A stretch of DNA of 64,000 nucleotides, taken from assembly GCA_018819175.1 (NCBI GenBank), contig JAHJQQ010000056.1, positions 1 to 64,000 on the forward strand, in the 5' to 3' direction. The stretch comes from Gammaproteobacteria bacterium. Lineage in GTDB: Bacteria > Pseudomonadota > Gammaproteobacteria > Thiohalobacterales > Thiohalobacteraceae. The notes beneath the pieces are model-generated. The model was not told where the DNA came from, searched no databases, and was given only the letters and a program-made list of their open reading frames with translations. This document shows, in pieces, positions 16,360 to 24,477 of the stretch (its first letter is position 1; each line of letters starts with the position of its first letter). The position numbers and the translations under genes were made by a program.

Positions 16360-19089
16360 GTGAAAATGCTGGAAAACTTACTTTCAAGACATTGGCATCA
16401 TCTGACGCAGGACGAGATAGAAGAAATTCTGGAATCCGATGCCAGGAAGGGGCTTGATGCCTTTGAAGTGGGGCATCGGCAGAAAAACTTCGGCCCGAAC
16501 AGCCTGACGCAGAAGAAAGGCAAGGGCCCGCTGGTTTTGTTTCTGCTGCAGTTTAACCAGCCGCTTGTTTATATCTTGCTGGGTGCGGCATTAATCACTT
16601 TCATACTGCAGGAGTGGGTCGACAGTGGTGTTATCTTCGGCGTCGTTCTGGTCAACTCAATTATAGGCTTCATACAGGAATCCAAGGCATTAAAGGCCAT
16701 AGACGCGCTGGCGCGTGCCATGAAGGGTTTTGCCCTGGTTGTGAGGGCAGGCAAGAAAGAGACTATCGCGGCTACCGAGCTGGTCCCGGGAGACCTTGTG
16801 TTACTGCAGTCCGGTGACAAGGTGCCTGCGGATTTGCGCTTGCTGCGTTCACGGGAGCTACAGGTCGATGAATCGGCGTTAACGGGCGAATCTGTTCCTG
16901 TGCAGAAGCGGCCGGATCGTTTAGCACAAGAAACTCTGCTTGCCGATCGCAACAACATGGCCTATTCGTCCACCCTGGTTACCTACGGCACAGGTGCAGG
17001 CGTCGTCGTCGCGACTGGTGATGACACGGAGATCGGGCGGATCAACGCACTGATCGCCAGCGCCGATACGCTGGCAACACCGCTGACGAAGAAGATCACG
17101 CACTTCAGCGGGATACTGCTGTGGGTCATTCTGGGTCTTGCCGGCATGACCTTGCTGGCGGGCTGGTTACATGGTGATCCGCTGCTTGACACCTTCATGG
17201 CTGCGGTGGCGTTAGCTGTTGCTGCGATACCAGAAGGTCTGCCTGCGGCGATGACCATCATGCTAGCCATCGGAGTGAATAAAATGGCACATCGTCATGC
17301 AATCATCCGCAAAATGCCGGCCGTTGAAACCCTGGGCAGCACGACGGTTATCTGCTCCGACAAGACGGGTACCCTGACCCAGAACCAGATGACGGTGCAG
17401 CAGGTCTTTGCGGGAGATAAATTCTACGACATTACAGGCGTGGGTTATGCGCCGCAAGGTGAAGTTCGCTTTGAGGAGTCTGTGATAGATCCGCATTCAC
17501 ATCCTGGACTTGTAGAATGTCTGAAGGCAGGTCTGCTGTGCAACGATTCGCGCTTGATCAAACAGGGTGATCGATGGGGCATCGAGGGTGATCCAACAGA
17601 AGTTGCGTTGATCGTAGCGGCAACCAAGGCTGGGTTTGAACGTGAGGCACTTGAACAGGAGATGCCGCGCATCGATACACTGCCGTTCGAATCTCAGCAT
17701 CAATACATGGCCACGCTGCATAGTACAAAGACGGCAGAATCAGTCATTTATGTTAAAGGTTCCGTTGAAAGTATCCTGTCCCGTTGTTGTGGCAGCTATG
17801 AGGCGGATTCCGATTCAGAACTGTTTGATCAGGAAGATGTCCACAGAAAAGTGCACGAGATGGCTACGAAAGGGCTGCGAGTTCTGGCCTTTGCCCGGAA
17901 GATTGTTAAGACCGACTGTCAAACAGTGACGCACGCCGAGGTGGCTGAGGGCCTGACCTTTCTTGGTCTGCAGGCGATGATGGATCCGCCGCGGCAGGAG
18001 GCGATAGCGGCCGTCAATGCCTGCCAGAAAGCCGGGATCATGGTTAAGATGATCACCGGCGACCATGTGGCCACCGCCGCGGCGATCGCGCGACAGATCG
18101 GTCTTCACGGCACCGCTGATAGTGACTCGGACAATTTCGCTATTAATGGGCACAGGCTCTCGCAACTGAGTGATCATGAGTTAGTGGATGTTGTCCAGCA
18201 GACAGCGGTGTTTGCACGCGTATCACCCGAACAGAAACTGCGTCTGGTGGAAGCGCTGCAGGCCAATGGCCATGTGGTGGCCATGACCGGCGATGGTGTC
18301 AACGACGCACCCGCGCTCAAGCAGGCCGATATCGGCGTTGCCATGGGTGTGGGCGGCACCGAGGTGGCGAAAGAAGCGGCGGATATGGTGCTCACTGACG
18401 ACAACTTCGCAACCATTGAAGCGGCCGTGGAAGAAGGCAGGGCGGTGTTTGATAATCTGATTAAATTTATTACCTGGACGCTGCCCACCAATGTTGGTCA
18501 GGGTTTGGTGATTCTTGTCGCCGTATTCGCCGGTGCCACTCTTCCTGTTACCCCTGTCCAGATTCTCTGGATCAATATGACAACCGCCTTGCTGCTGGGT
18601 TTGATGCTGGCCTTTGAAGTCAAAGAGCCTGGCATCATGGCCCGTTCACCGCGACAACCTAACACGCCGGTACTCACTCGGGAACTCAGCTTTCGTATTG
18701 GTCTGGTGGGCCTGATGTTATTGATTGGTGCTTTTGGCCTTTTCGAATTGGCGTTGCTGCAGGGAAAAAGTGTTGAAACCGCGCGGACCGTTGCCGTGAA
18801 TATGTTCATCTTTGGGCAGATGTTCTATTTGTTCAATTGCCGTTCACTACGCTATTCAATGTTTAAAATAGGTGTTTTCTCGAACCGCTGGCTCATTTTC
18901 GGCGTGGTAGCAATGATCTTACTGCAACTCCTATTTATATATACCCCGACAATGCAGAAATTATTCGGGACAGCGCCGATGAGTGCGACAGAATGGGCCT
19001 GGGTCCTGAGCGGCGGATTGGCTATCTATATGGTTGTGGGTGCGGAAAAATGGTTGCGATCGCGTACTGGCAATGAGCTAGAAAACTGA
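16360..19089 (+). CDS. P-type cation-transporting ATPase (P2-type)
   Basis: A 909-residue P-type ATPase. The phosphorylation motif CSDKTGTLT carries the acceptor Asp334. The TGES loop (LTGESVPV near 174-181), the helix-4 motif PEGLPAA (about 291-297) and the hinge TGDGVNDAPALKQADI (about 643-658) are intact. Layout matches SERCA/PMR1-like pumps with ten helices and a cation-ATPase N-terminal domain. In helix 6 the expected calcium ligand region reads LWINMTTALLLG: the Asn is kept, but the Asp found in Ca2+ pumps is Ala. The ion is therefore uncertain and may not be calcium. Start is GTG 16360 or ATG 16366. The stop overlaps the next gene's start (TGATG). Confidence 0.92.
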   Translation: MKMLENLLSRHWHHLTQDEIEEILESDARKGLDAFEVGHRQKNFGPNSLTQKKGKGPLVLFLLQFNQPLVYILLGAALITFILQEWVDSGVIFGVVLVNSIIGFIQESKALKAIDALARAMKGFALVVRAGKKETIAATELVPGDLVLLQSGDKVPADLRLLRSRELQVDESALTGESVPVQKRPDRLAQETLLADRNNMAYSSTLVTYGTGAGVVVATGDDTEIGRINALIASADTLATPLTKKITHFSGILLWVILGLAGMTLLAGWLHGDPLLDTFMAAVALAVAAIPEGLPAAMTIMLAIGVNKMAHRHAIIRKMPAVETLGSTTVICSDKTGTLTQNQMTVQQVFAGDKFYDITGVGYAPQGEVRFEESVIDPHSHPGLVECLKAGLLCNDSRLIKQGDRWGIEGDPTEVALIVAATKAGFEREALEQEMPRIDTLPFESQHQYMATLHSTKTAESVIYVKGSVESILSRCCGSYEADSDSELFDQEDVHRKVHEMATKGLRVLAFARKIVKTDCQTVTHAEVAEGLTFLGLQAMMDPPRQEAIAAVNACQKAGIMVKMITGDHVATAAAIARQIGLHGTADSDSDNFAINGHRLSQLSDHELVDVVQQTAVFARVSPEQKLRLVEALQANGHVVAMTGDGVNDAPALKQADIGVAMGVGGTEVAKEAADMVLTDDNFATIEAAVEEGRAVFDNLIKFITWTLPTNVGQGLVILVAVFAGATLPVTPVQILWINMTTALLLGLMLAFEVKEPGIMARSPRQPNTPVLTRELSFRIGLVGLMLLIGAFGLFELALLQGKSVETARTVAVNMFIFGQMFYLFNCRSLRYSMFKIGVFSNRWLIFGVVAMILLQLLFIYTPTMQKLFGTAPMSATEWAWVLSGGLAIYMVVGAEKWLRSRTGNELEN

Positions 19090-20738
19090 TGTTTCCAGAC
19101 ATCTTCACTGAAATGGCGGTTCTGCTCCTGGTGGCGGCAGGCGTGGGTGCTGTGGGTGTGCGCCTGCGACAACCATTGATTGTGGCTTTTATAGCGGTGG
19201 GTATTCTGGTCGGGCCATCGGTGCTGGGTTGGGTAAGTGCGAATGACCAGATCGATCTGCTGGCCAAATTGGGGATCAGCTTGTTGCTGTTCGTCGTCGG
19301 ACTCAAGCTGGATCTGCACATTATCCGCACCATGGGGCCGGTGGCGCTGGCAACCGGGCTTGGACAGGTCTTTTTTACCAGCATCGTTGGTTATCTGATT
19401 GCGTTAGCGCTAGGCATGACACCGATCGCCGCGCTGTATGTTGCCGTCGCACTCACCTTTTCCAGCACCATTATTATCGTCAAGCTGCTCTCGGATAAAC
19501 GCGAGGTGGATACGCTGCACGGCCGTATCGCCCTGGGTTTCCTGATCGTGCAAGATCTGGTGGTGGTGTTGGCCATGATTGGCCTGAATGCGCTGGGTGC
19601 AGCCGGTGAGGACTCTGTGACCTATATGGCAATAGCCGTGTTGCTGAAGGGAGTGGTGTTTCTGTTAGTCATTGCCTTGATCACACGCTACGTCCTGCCG
19701 CGGTTACTCCATTTACTGTCGCATTCCCAGGAGCTATTGGTTTTGTTTGGTATCGCCTGGGCCGTGGCCCTCGCTACCGTGGGCGCCACGCTGGGTTTCA
19801 GTAAGGAGGTAGGCGCCTTTGTGGCCGGGGTGTCATTGGCTTCCACGCCTTATCGGGATGCGCTGGGAGCCCGTTTGGTAAGCCTGCGTGATTTCCTGCT
19901 GTTGTTCTTCTTCATCGATCTTGGCGCGCGCCTCGACCTTGGTTTGCTGGGCGCTCAACTCGGTGAGGCCTTGGTGTTTTCTCTATTCGTGCTGATTGGC
20001 AATCCGCTGATTGTCATGATCATCATGGGTGCGTTGGGATACCGCAAGCGTACCGGCTTTCTGGCGGGGCTTACGGTGGCGCAAATCAGTGAATTCTCCC
20101 TCATTCTGGGCGCACTGGGATTGAGTCTCGGTCATATCAATGCCGAGACCATGGGTTTGATTACCCTGGTGGGTCTCATCACTATCAGCGCCTCAACGTA
20201 CATGATCATTTACTCCCATCCGCTTTATGAATGGCTGGCGCCTTGGCTCAAGGTATTCGAGCGCCAACGCCCGCATAGGGAAATCGATCAAGACGCGGTG
20301 TCCGATGACGGCGCGGCGCAGATCATTTTATTCGGTATGGGACGCTATGGATCGGGTATCGCGCGGGCGTTGCGCGCTCGCGGCAGTCATGTTCTGAGTG
20401 TCGATTACAATCCGGAATTAGTCCGTTCAGGCGATCCCATAGGCTATCCGGTACTGTATGGAGATGCGGAAGATCCCGAGTTCATCGCATCACTGCCCTA
20501 TGCACGTACCCAATGGATTGTCTGCACAGCACGTGACCTTCATGTGAGCCAAGCGCTTATTCATTCCCTGCGAAGTTTAGGTTATGCGGGACAGATTGCG
20601 GTGACCGCGCATAGTCCTGCTGAGGTTGTCGTACTGGAGCAGGCGGGTGCGGATTTGGTGTTAGTGCCCTTTGTGGATGCAGCACGCGAGGCGGCGGATC
20701 GTCTCCTGGGTCAGGGACCACTTATGCTGCCGGTATGA
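19089..20738 (+). CDS. KefB-type monovalent cation:proton antiporter with TrkA-N domain
   Basis: A 549-residue protein of the CPA2 family. About eleven to twelve hydrophobic helices (about 5-375) include the typical RQPLIVAFIAVGILVGPS stretch and FSSTIIIVKLL. A C-terminal TrkA-N (RCK) nucleotide-binding domain begins at about 412 (ILFGMGRYGSGIARAL), followed by VDYNPE. These systems exchange K+ or Na+ for protons and are gated by a bound nucleotide. The start overlaps the P-type ATPase stop by one base, a sign of translational coupling. The pair would link cation pumping with proton exchange. Glutathione gating by analogy with E. coli KefB is not shown. Confidence 0.9.
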   Translation: MFPDIFTEMAVLLLVAAGVGAVGVRLRQPLIVAFIAVGILVGPSVLGWVSANDQIDLLAKLGISLLLFVVGLKLDLHIIRTMGPVALATGLGQVFFTSIVGYLIALALGMTPIAALYVAVALTFSSTIIIVKLLSDKREVDTLHGRIALGFLIVQDLVVVLAMIGLNALGAAGEDSVTYMAIAVLLKGVVFLLVIALITRYVLPRLLHLLSHSQELLVLFGIAWAVALATVGATLGFSKEVGAFVAGVSLASTPYRDALGARLVSLRDFLLLFFFIDLGARLDLGLLGAQLGEALVFSLFVLIGNPLIVMIIMGALGYRKRTGFLAGLTVAQISEFSLILGALGLSLGHINAETMGLITLVGLITISASTYMIIYSHPLYEWLAPWLKVFERQRPHREIDQDAVSDDGAAQIILFGMGRYGSGIARALRARGSHVLSVDYNPELVRSGDPIGYPVLYGDAEDPEFIASLPYARTQWIVCTARDLHVSQALIHSLRSLGYAGQIAVTAHSPAEVVVLEQAGADLVLVPFVDAAREAADRLLGQGPLMLPV

Positions 20739-20834
20739 AATAAATCGCGCATACTTGGTATAACGAATCGATGAGACGCAGCGTGATGTGGATGCTCGGT
20801 ACAACCGAGGCGATTTCTGGAGGAGTTGGCTGAA

Positions 20835-21815
20835 ATGAAAAGATTTAAAGATATTCTCTACGTGGCAGTAGCAGGGGAGGCAAGCAAGCCTGCACTGGAA
20901 CGGGCCGTCACGCTGGCGGAGAACAACCAGGCCCGCCTGACGGTCGTTGGTGCAACCGAGCGTATTACGGCAGGTATCGGAATACCGGATGGAGGGCCGA
21001 TTTCCGCTGAGTTGCAGACTGCGATGGTGAGTATTGAAACGGACAGACTGAATAAGTTAGTTGACCCTTACCGCAAGCGGATGGATATTCAAACGAAAGT
21101 CCTGCAAGGCACGCCATTTCTGGAAATTATCCGCGCGGTATTGCGTGATGGGCATGATCTGGTCATCAAAGCACCTGAAACCGGAGATTGGTTGGACCGA
21201 TTAATCGGTAGCGATGACATGCACCTGCTGCGGAAATGCCCTTGTCCGGTTTGGCTTATCAAGCCACAAACACCGAAAGCCCACCGACGTATTCTGGCGG
21301 CGGTTGACGTACATGATATATATCCGCCGGCAGAGCTGGAATCACGCCGTGTGCTGAACCAACAGGTTCTGGAGATTGCCATTTCTCTAGCGCTGGCTGA
21401 CTTTGCTGAACTGCATATCGTGCATGTCTGGGATGCGATCGGTGAGAGCGCGATGCGGGGTGTATTTATGAGTGCAACTGAGCAGCAGATCAAATCCTAC
21501 GTCGAACAGAATAGGCTGCGTAGTGAAGAATGTCTGGACAGACTCATCAACGAGATGACGTGCGCACTGGGGGAGGAAACCATGGGTTATCTCAAGCCCC
21601 ATAAACATTTGGTGAAAGGCCAGGCCCGCAAAGAAATTCCAGTGATCGCCAAGCAGATTGATGCTGATCTAGTTGTCATGGGTACAGTAGCCCGGACCGG
21701 CCTGCCCGGATTCATTATGGGCAATACAGCAGAGAGTATTTTGAACCAGATAAACTGTTCTGTTTTCGCAATCAAACCACCCGATTTCATAACACCGGTC
21801 ACGCTGGAGATTTGA
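20835..21815 (+). CDS. Tandem universal stress protein (UspE-like)
   Basis: A 326-residue protein with two Usp domains (about 1-150 and 155-320). Each starts with a hydrophobic strand (KDILYVAVAG and RRILAAVDVH). The C-terminal half ends in GTVARTGLPGFIMGNTAE, the UspE-type version of the nucleotide-binding loop, followed by the paired strand CSVFAIKPP. Usp proteins bind ATP or other ligands and accumulate in growth arrest. I chose ATG 20835 because AGGAG ends nine bases before it; a TTG at 20826 is in frame but is itself next to that site. It is followed by a paralogue and preceded by a KefB-type gene. Confidence 0.9.
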   Translation: MKRFKDILYVAVAGEASKPALERAVTLAENNQARLTVVGATERITAGIGIPDGGPISAELQTAMVSIETDRLNKLVDPYRKRMDIQTKVLQGTPFLEIIRAVLRDGHDLVIKAPETGDWLDRLIGSDDMHLLRKCPCPVWLIKPQTPKAHRRILAAVDVHDIYPPAELESRRVLNQQVLEIAISLALADFAELHIVHVWDAIGESAMRGVFMSATEQQIKSYVEQNRLRSEECLDRLINEMTCALGEETMGYLKPHKHLVKGQARKEIPVIAKQIDADLVVMGTVARTGLPGFIMGNTAESILNQINCSVFAIKPPDFITPVTLEI

Positions 21816-21921
21816 TCCGTGTGCAATCCTTTATTGAGGTCCGGATCTCGATGATATTTGAGAATAATGCCCACGATTGTTTCGGATATAACTACTAGCA
21901 GATATCAATGCAGGAGGGGCT

Positions 21922-22881
21922 ATGCAGCAATTCAAAAATATTCTTTTTTTCTCGGACTCTGCTCTGAAACAAGATGATGCCCTTCTGCGTGTCGGTGCTC
22001 TAGCGAAGCGGAACAACGCCAGACTTACGATTCTATCTGTGATAAAAGTCTTACCAAGTGAATTGCATCTTACGATGGCTGGAGTCGAACTCAGAGATTT
22101 TCAGAAGGAAATTCTTTATGATGCCCAGGCGCAGGTGGATGAGCTAGCCAATAATTTGAAACATATCGGTGTCGACGTTCAGGCGAAGACAGCGGTCGGC
22201 ACTGCATTCGTTGAGGTCATCCGTGAGGTGCTGCGTGAGCAACATGATCTTGTGGTACTGGCGGCGGAGGGGAAGCGCAGTTTTATAACTCGGTTATTCG
22301 GTAGTACATCCATGCATCTGATGCGCAAGTGTCCTTGCCCCGTCTGGGTTATCATGCCAGGCGCTGGCGAATCATATGATCGAATCCTGGCGGCCGTAGA
22401 TGTTTCCAGCGATCCTTGGGATGAGACCAAACAACTGATCAATCCACTGATACTGCGGCTGGCCAGTGCATTGGCGCGGGTGGAGAAAAGCGACCTCCAT
22501 GTGGTCCAGGTATGGTCAGTCGATCAGGAAGGCTATTTGCAGATTCGTGGAAACATGACAGATCAAGCGCTGAATAAATTACGTAGGGAAACAAAGCGCG
22601 AATATGTGGAAAAACTGGATAGCCTTCTCAAGAGCGTCGATCTCAATGGTGCCGGAAGGCTTCATACTCATCTCATACGGGGTGATGATCCGGCTTCGAG
22701 CATTATTAAACTGGCGCGCAGGGAAAAGATTGATTTGTTGGTTATGGGGACTGTATGTCGCACCGGTCTTGCCGGCTTCATTATCGGTAACACGGCGGAG
22801 GACGTCCTCAGTGCCTTGAATTGTTCAGTCTTGACGGTTAAGCCAGAGGGGTTTGTATCTCCGGTGACTCTGGAGGGGTAG
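21922..22881 (+). CDS. Tandem universal stress protein, paralogue of the preceding gene
   Basis: A 319-residue two-domain Usp. The second domain ends in GTVCRTGLAGFIIGNTAE and CSVLTVKPEGF, nearly the same as the preceding protein (GTVARTGLPGF...). The first domain contains MRKCPCPVWVIMPG, shared with its neighbour's LRKCPCPVWLI. The two genes are therefore a tandem duplication that has diverged strongly elsewhere. AGGAGG precedes the ATG. A separate promoter is likely because 106 bases separate the pair. Downstream are a phosphoketolase remnant and a membrane protein, both on the other strand. Confidence 0.9.
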   Translation: MQQFKNILFFSDSALKQDDALLRVGALAKRNNARLTILSVIKVLPSELHLTMAGVELRDFQKEILYDAQAQVDELANNLKHIGVDVQAKTAVGTAFVEVIREVLREQHDLVVLAAEGKRSFITRLFGSTSMHLMRKCPCPVWVIMPGAGESYDRILAAVDVSSDPWDETKQLINPLILRLASALARVEKSDLHVVQVWSVDQEGYLQIRGNMTDQALNKLRRETKREYVEKLDSLLKSVDLNGAGRLHTHLIRGDDPASSIIKLARREKIDLLVMGTVCRTGLAGFIIGNTAEDVLSALNCSVLTVKPEGFVSPVTLEG

Positions 22882-22914
22882 ATGTCTGGCTAACCTCTGA
22901 TGAATTATTATTTA

Positions 22915-22982
22915 TCGTCATTGCGAGCGCAGCGAAGCAATCTCCCGAACAGCGGATCAATGGCTTAGAGATTGCTTCGTCG
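22915..22982. repeat. Partial GTCATTGCGAG palindromic element
   Basis: The left half (CGTCATTGCGAGCGCAGCG) and an inner pair (AGCAATCTC / GAGATTGCTTCG) match the family found at 28351, 33532, 36270, 46999, 53588 and 62994. Its outer end ACCTCTGATGAATTATT is seen at 22892. The expected right arm is missing or diverged, which suggests a truncated copy. Confidence 0.65.
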
Positions 22983-23015
22983 TGATGCTCCTCATAATAA
23001 TGAAGCGTATCTTCA

Positions 23016-23324
23016 CTTTCGGAAATGCTGGCGAAGTAACATCACAGCGGCAAGTGCTTCTTGCGTGGGCACATCACCACAGCTGACCAGTACAATTTCG
23101 GCTCCGAACCCTGATCATTACTGGCCCAGTCCCAGATGCCAATGCCCTTTTGTGCAATGGTGAATCACGGTGTCCATATCCAAATACCGCATATGTTTCT
23201 GCTTATAGACAACGATCACGTTTACATCGTTACTGTTGTGCAGGCAGTGGTCGTCTATGCTGAGGGTTTTTTGCATCCGTCGGTAGATACGGTCAGACTC
23301 GTGAAAATCTGCGGCGGTATAAAG
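23016..23324 (-). pseudogene. Phosphoketolase C-terminal remnant (frameshifted)
   Basis: Reading the minus strand reveals pieces of phosphoketolase (xylulose-5-phosphate/fructose-6-phosphate phosphoketolase), spread over shifted frames. In order they are DHCLHNSNDVNVIVV and YLDMDTVIHHCTKG, then after one extra base GIGIWDWASNDQGSEP, then after a compensating shift VLVSCGDVPTQEALAAVMLL and RQHF. These match the conserved 'VNVIV..KQ', 'HCTKG.GIWDWASND.GSEPD' and 'SCGD..T.EALAA..LLR.HF' blocks of the family. The N-terminal 500 residues are absent. The frameshifts make it non-functional. Active phosphoketolase splits sugar phosphates into acetyl phosphate. The remnant sits just downstream of the membrane protein at 23338 on the same strand. 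Confidence 0.82.
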
Positions 23325-23337
23325 TAGGTCCTTCCCC

Positions 23338-23904
23338 TCAGTCGTAAGCGCGCAATTCTACTCGTATCCGCGCTAGTTTTTCATAGATTTGGCGTTTCCT
23401 GCGTATTGGCCACCATGCATATAAAAAAACATCAATCGGTCGCCACATGGCAACCCAGCCACTGATCAGAAACCCTTCCTCAAGTATCGACCATAATAGT
23501 TCAGTCTTTCCAAATGATGCGATTAGATGTTGAGCAACGATACACAGAAATAAAAAAATCAAACCGATAACTAACGCGATTCGCCCCTGATGCAGGGTAA
23601 ATCGCAGCTCCTTTGCAGTAACGTCGGCTCGGTAATCAAAATAGTTATGAATAGCAACAGGCACGCTATTGATGGCTTTATCAGTGCAGGCCTGCCGTGG
23701 TAAATGCAATATCATTTTGACTGGCGTATTGAGATGAAGCTCCTGTACGGAATCAACGATATAGTTCTCTGCGTTTGCCTCCAGGTCTTTGTCCCGAAAG
23801 GGCGCCGGATCAAAGGAATTAAATATTTGGCGAACTTCGTTGAGTTTTATTTCAACCAGATAATTACCATCTTCCTTTTTGTAATGTGATTCCGGCTTGT
23901 TCAT
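23338..23904 (-). CDS. Conserved protein with two membrane helices near the C-terminus
   Basis: A 188-residue protein of unknown family. Residues about 1-95 are soluble and contain a conserved-looking segment (IFNSFDPAPFRDKDLEANAENYIV) and a second patch (HLNTPVKMILHLP). Two hydrophobic helices follow at about 108-125 and 136-150. The tail is basic and ends in KLARIRVELRAYD. I have the impression that such proteins accompany Usp and phosphoketolase genes in other proteobacteria, but I cannot prove that here. The start ATG 23904 has only a weak ribosome site. Confidence 0.65.
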   Translation of the reverse strand: MNKPESHYKKEDGNYLVEIKLNEVRQIFNSFDPAPFRDKDLEANAENYIVDSVQELHLNTPVKMILHLPRQACTDKAINSVPVAIHNYFDYRADVTAKELRFTLHQGRIALVIGLIFLFLCIVAQHLIASFGKTELLWSILEEGFLISGWVAMWRPIDVFLYAWWPIRRKRQIYEKLARIRVELRAYD

Positions 23905-24006
23905 GGTGTTATCTCTTAAAGGCCCTGATTCTATCCGTGAGAAATAAGCAAACTCATCACGTCGATTAAGATCGAATGGAAGATTTAGAGGTGGCTCGGC
24001 CTCATG

Positions 24007-24165
24007 TTATTCGCGATTGGAAGGCGCTGAGAGCGCGAGCCGTGTCTCTGTACCGCTTCCGGTGCGTGCCCGTAGTTCGATTCTTTAGCCGTTCTCCTGA
24101 GCCAGTTAGCGGGCGATAGCGAGCCCCAGTCCGCTGTCACCGGTGGCTGTGGTGCGCGAGGTTTC
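24007..24165 (-). pseudogene. Sensor histidine kinase C-terminal remnant
   Basis: On the minus strand one frame reads TTATGDSGLGLAIAR, a stop, LAQENG, another stop, and then RIELRARTGSGTETRLALS. This is the end of a HATPase_c domain: the G2 box GLGLAIAR and the final 'GSGT...L.LP' strand of a two-component sensor kinase. Two stop codons interrupt it, and everything upstream (dimerisation domain, N and G1 boxes) is missing, so it cannot be functional. It abuts and partly overlaps, in another frame, the degenerate copy of the proline-rich microprotein gene. Confidence 0.75.
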
Positions 24166-24289
24166 GCCCCGATGGACTGGACGGAACGCGGCCGTGCGCG
24201 GACTCTGGGATGCCACGGCCGCGATCAAGTGTGGCTTCGGGTGGACTCGTGAGGAAGGTCTGCGGATCACCCGCGTAGCCTTTATGCAT
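24137..24289 (-). pseudogene. Degenerate second copy of the proline-rich microprotein
   Basis: The first twenty or so residues (MHKGYAGDPQTFLTSPPEAT) match the N-terminus of the protein at 15780-15965. The ribosome site AGGAG and the TATATT leader are also shared. The PPE repeat part is lost, and the frame then runs into unrelated sequence from the neighbouring kinase remnant before stopping, giving 50 residues. It could still be translated from ATG 24289, but the conserved second half is gone. Confidence 0.6.
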
Positions 24290-24477
24290 GATCACCACTC
24301 CTAGACCTCCTATGTCTTCAACTATAAATATAGTCTGACGCAAAGCCTATATATTTTTTGGTTGAGGAAGCTTGATGAATATCCCCGGTTCGACGGTGCG
24401 TAGTTGCCCAATCCACCCGCATCCCACACAATCAAACACGTGGCCGATTATTTTATTGGCAGGGAGCATTCAGCAGC
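24290..24477. other. Intergenic leader before the V-type subunit I gene
   Basis: This holds the leader of the degenerate microprotein gene on the minus strand (TATATT box near 24325-24332). No further gene or structured RNA is visible. The start codon at 24478 has only GGGAG at 24465-24469 as a ribosome site. Confidence 0.4.
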
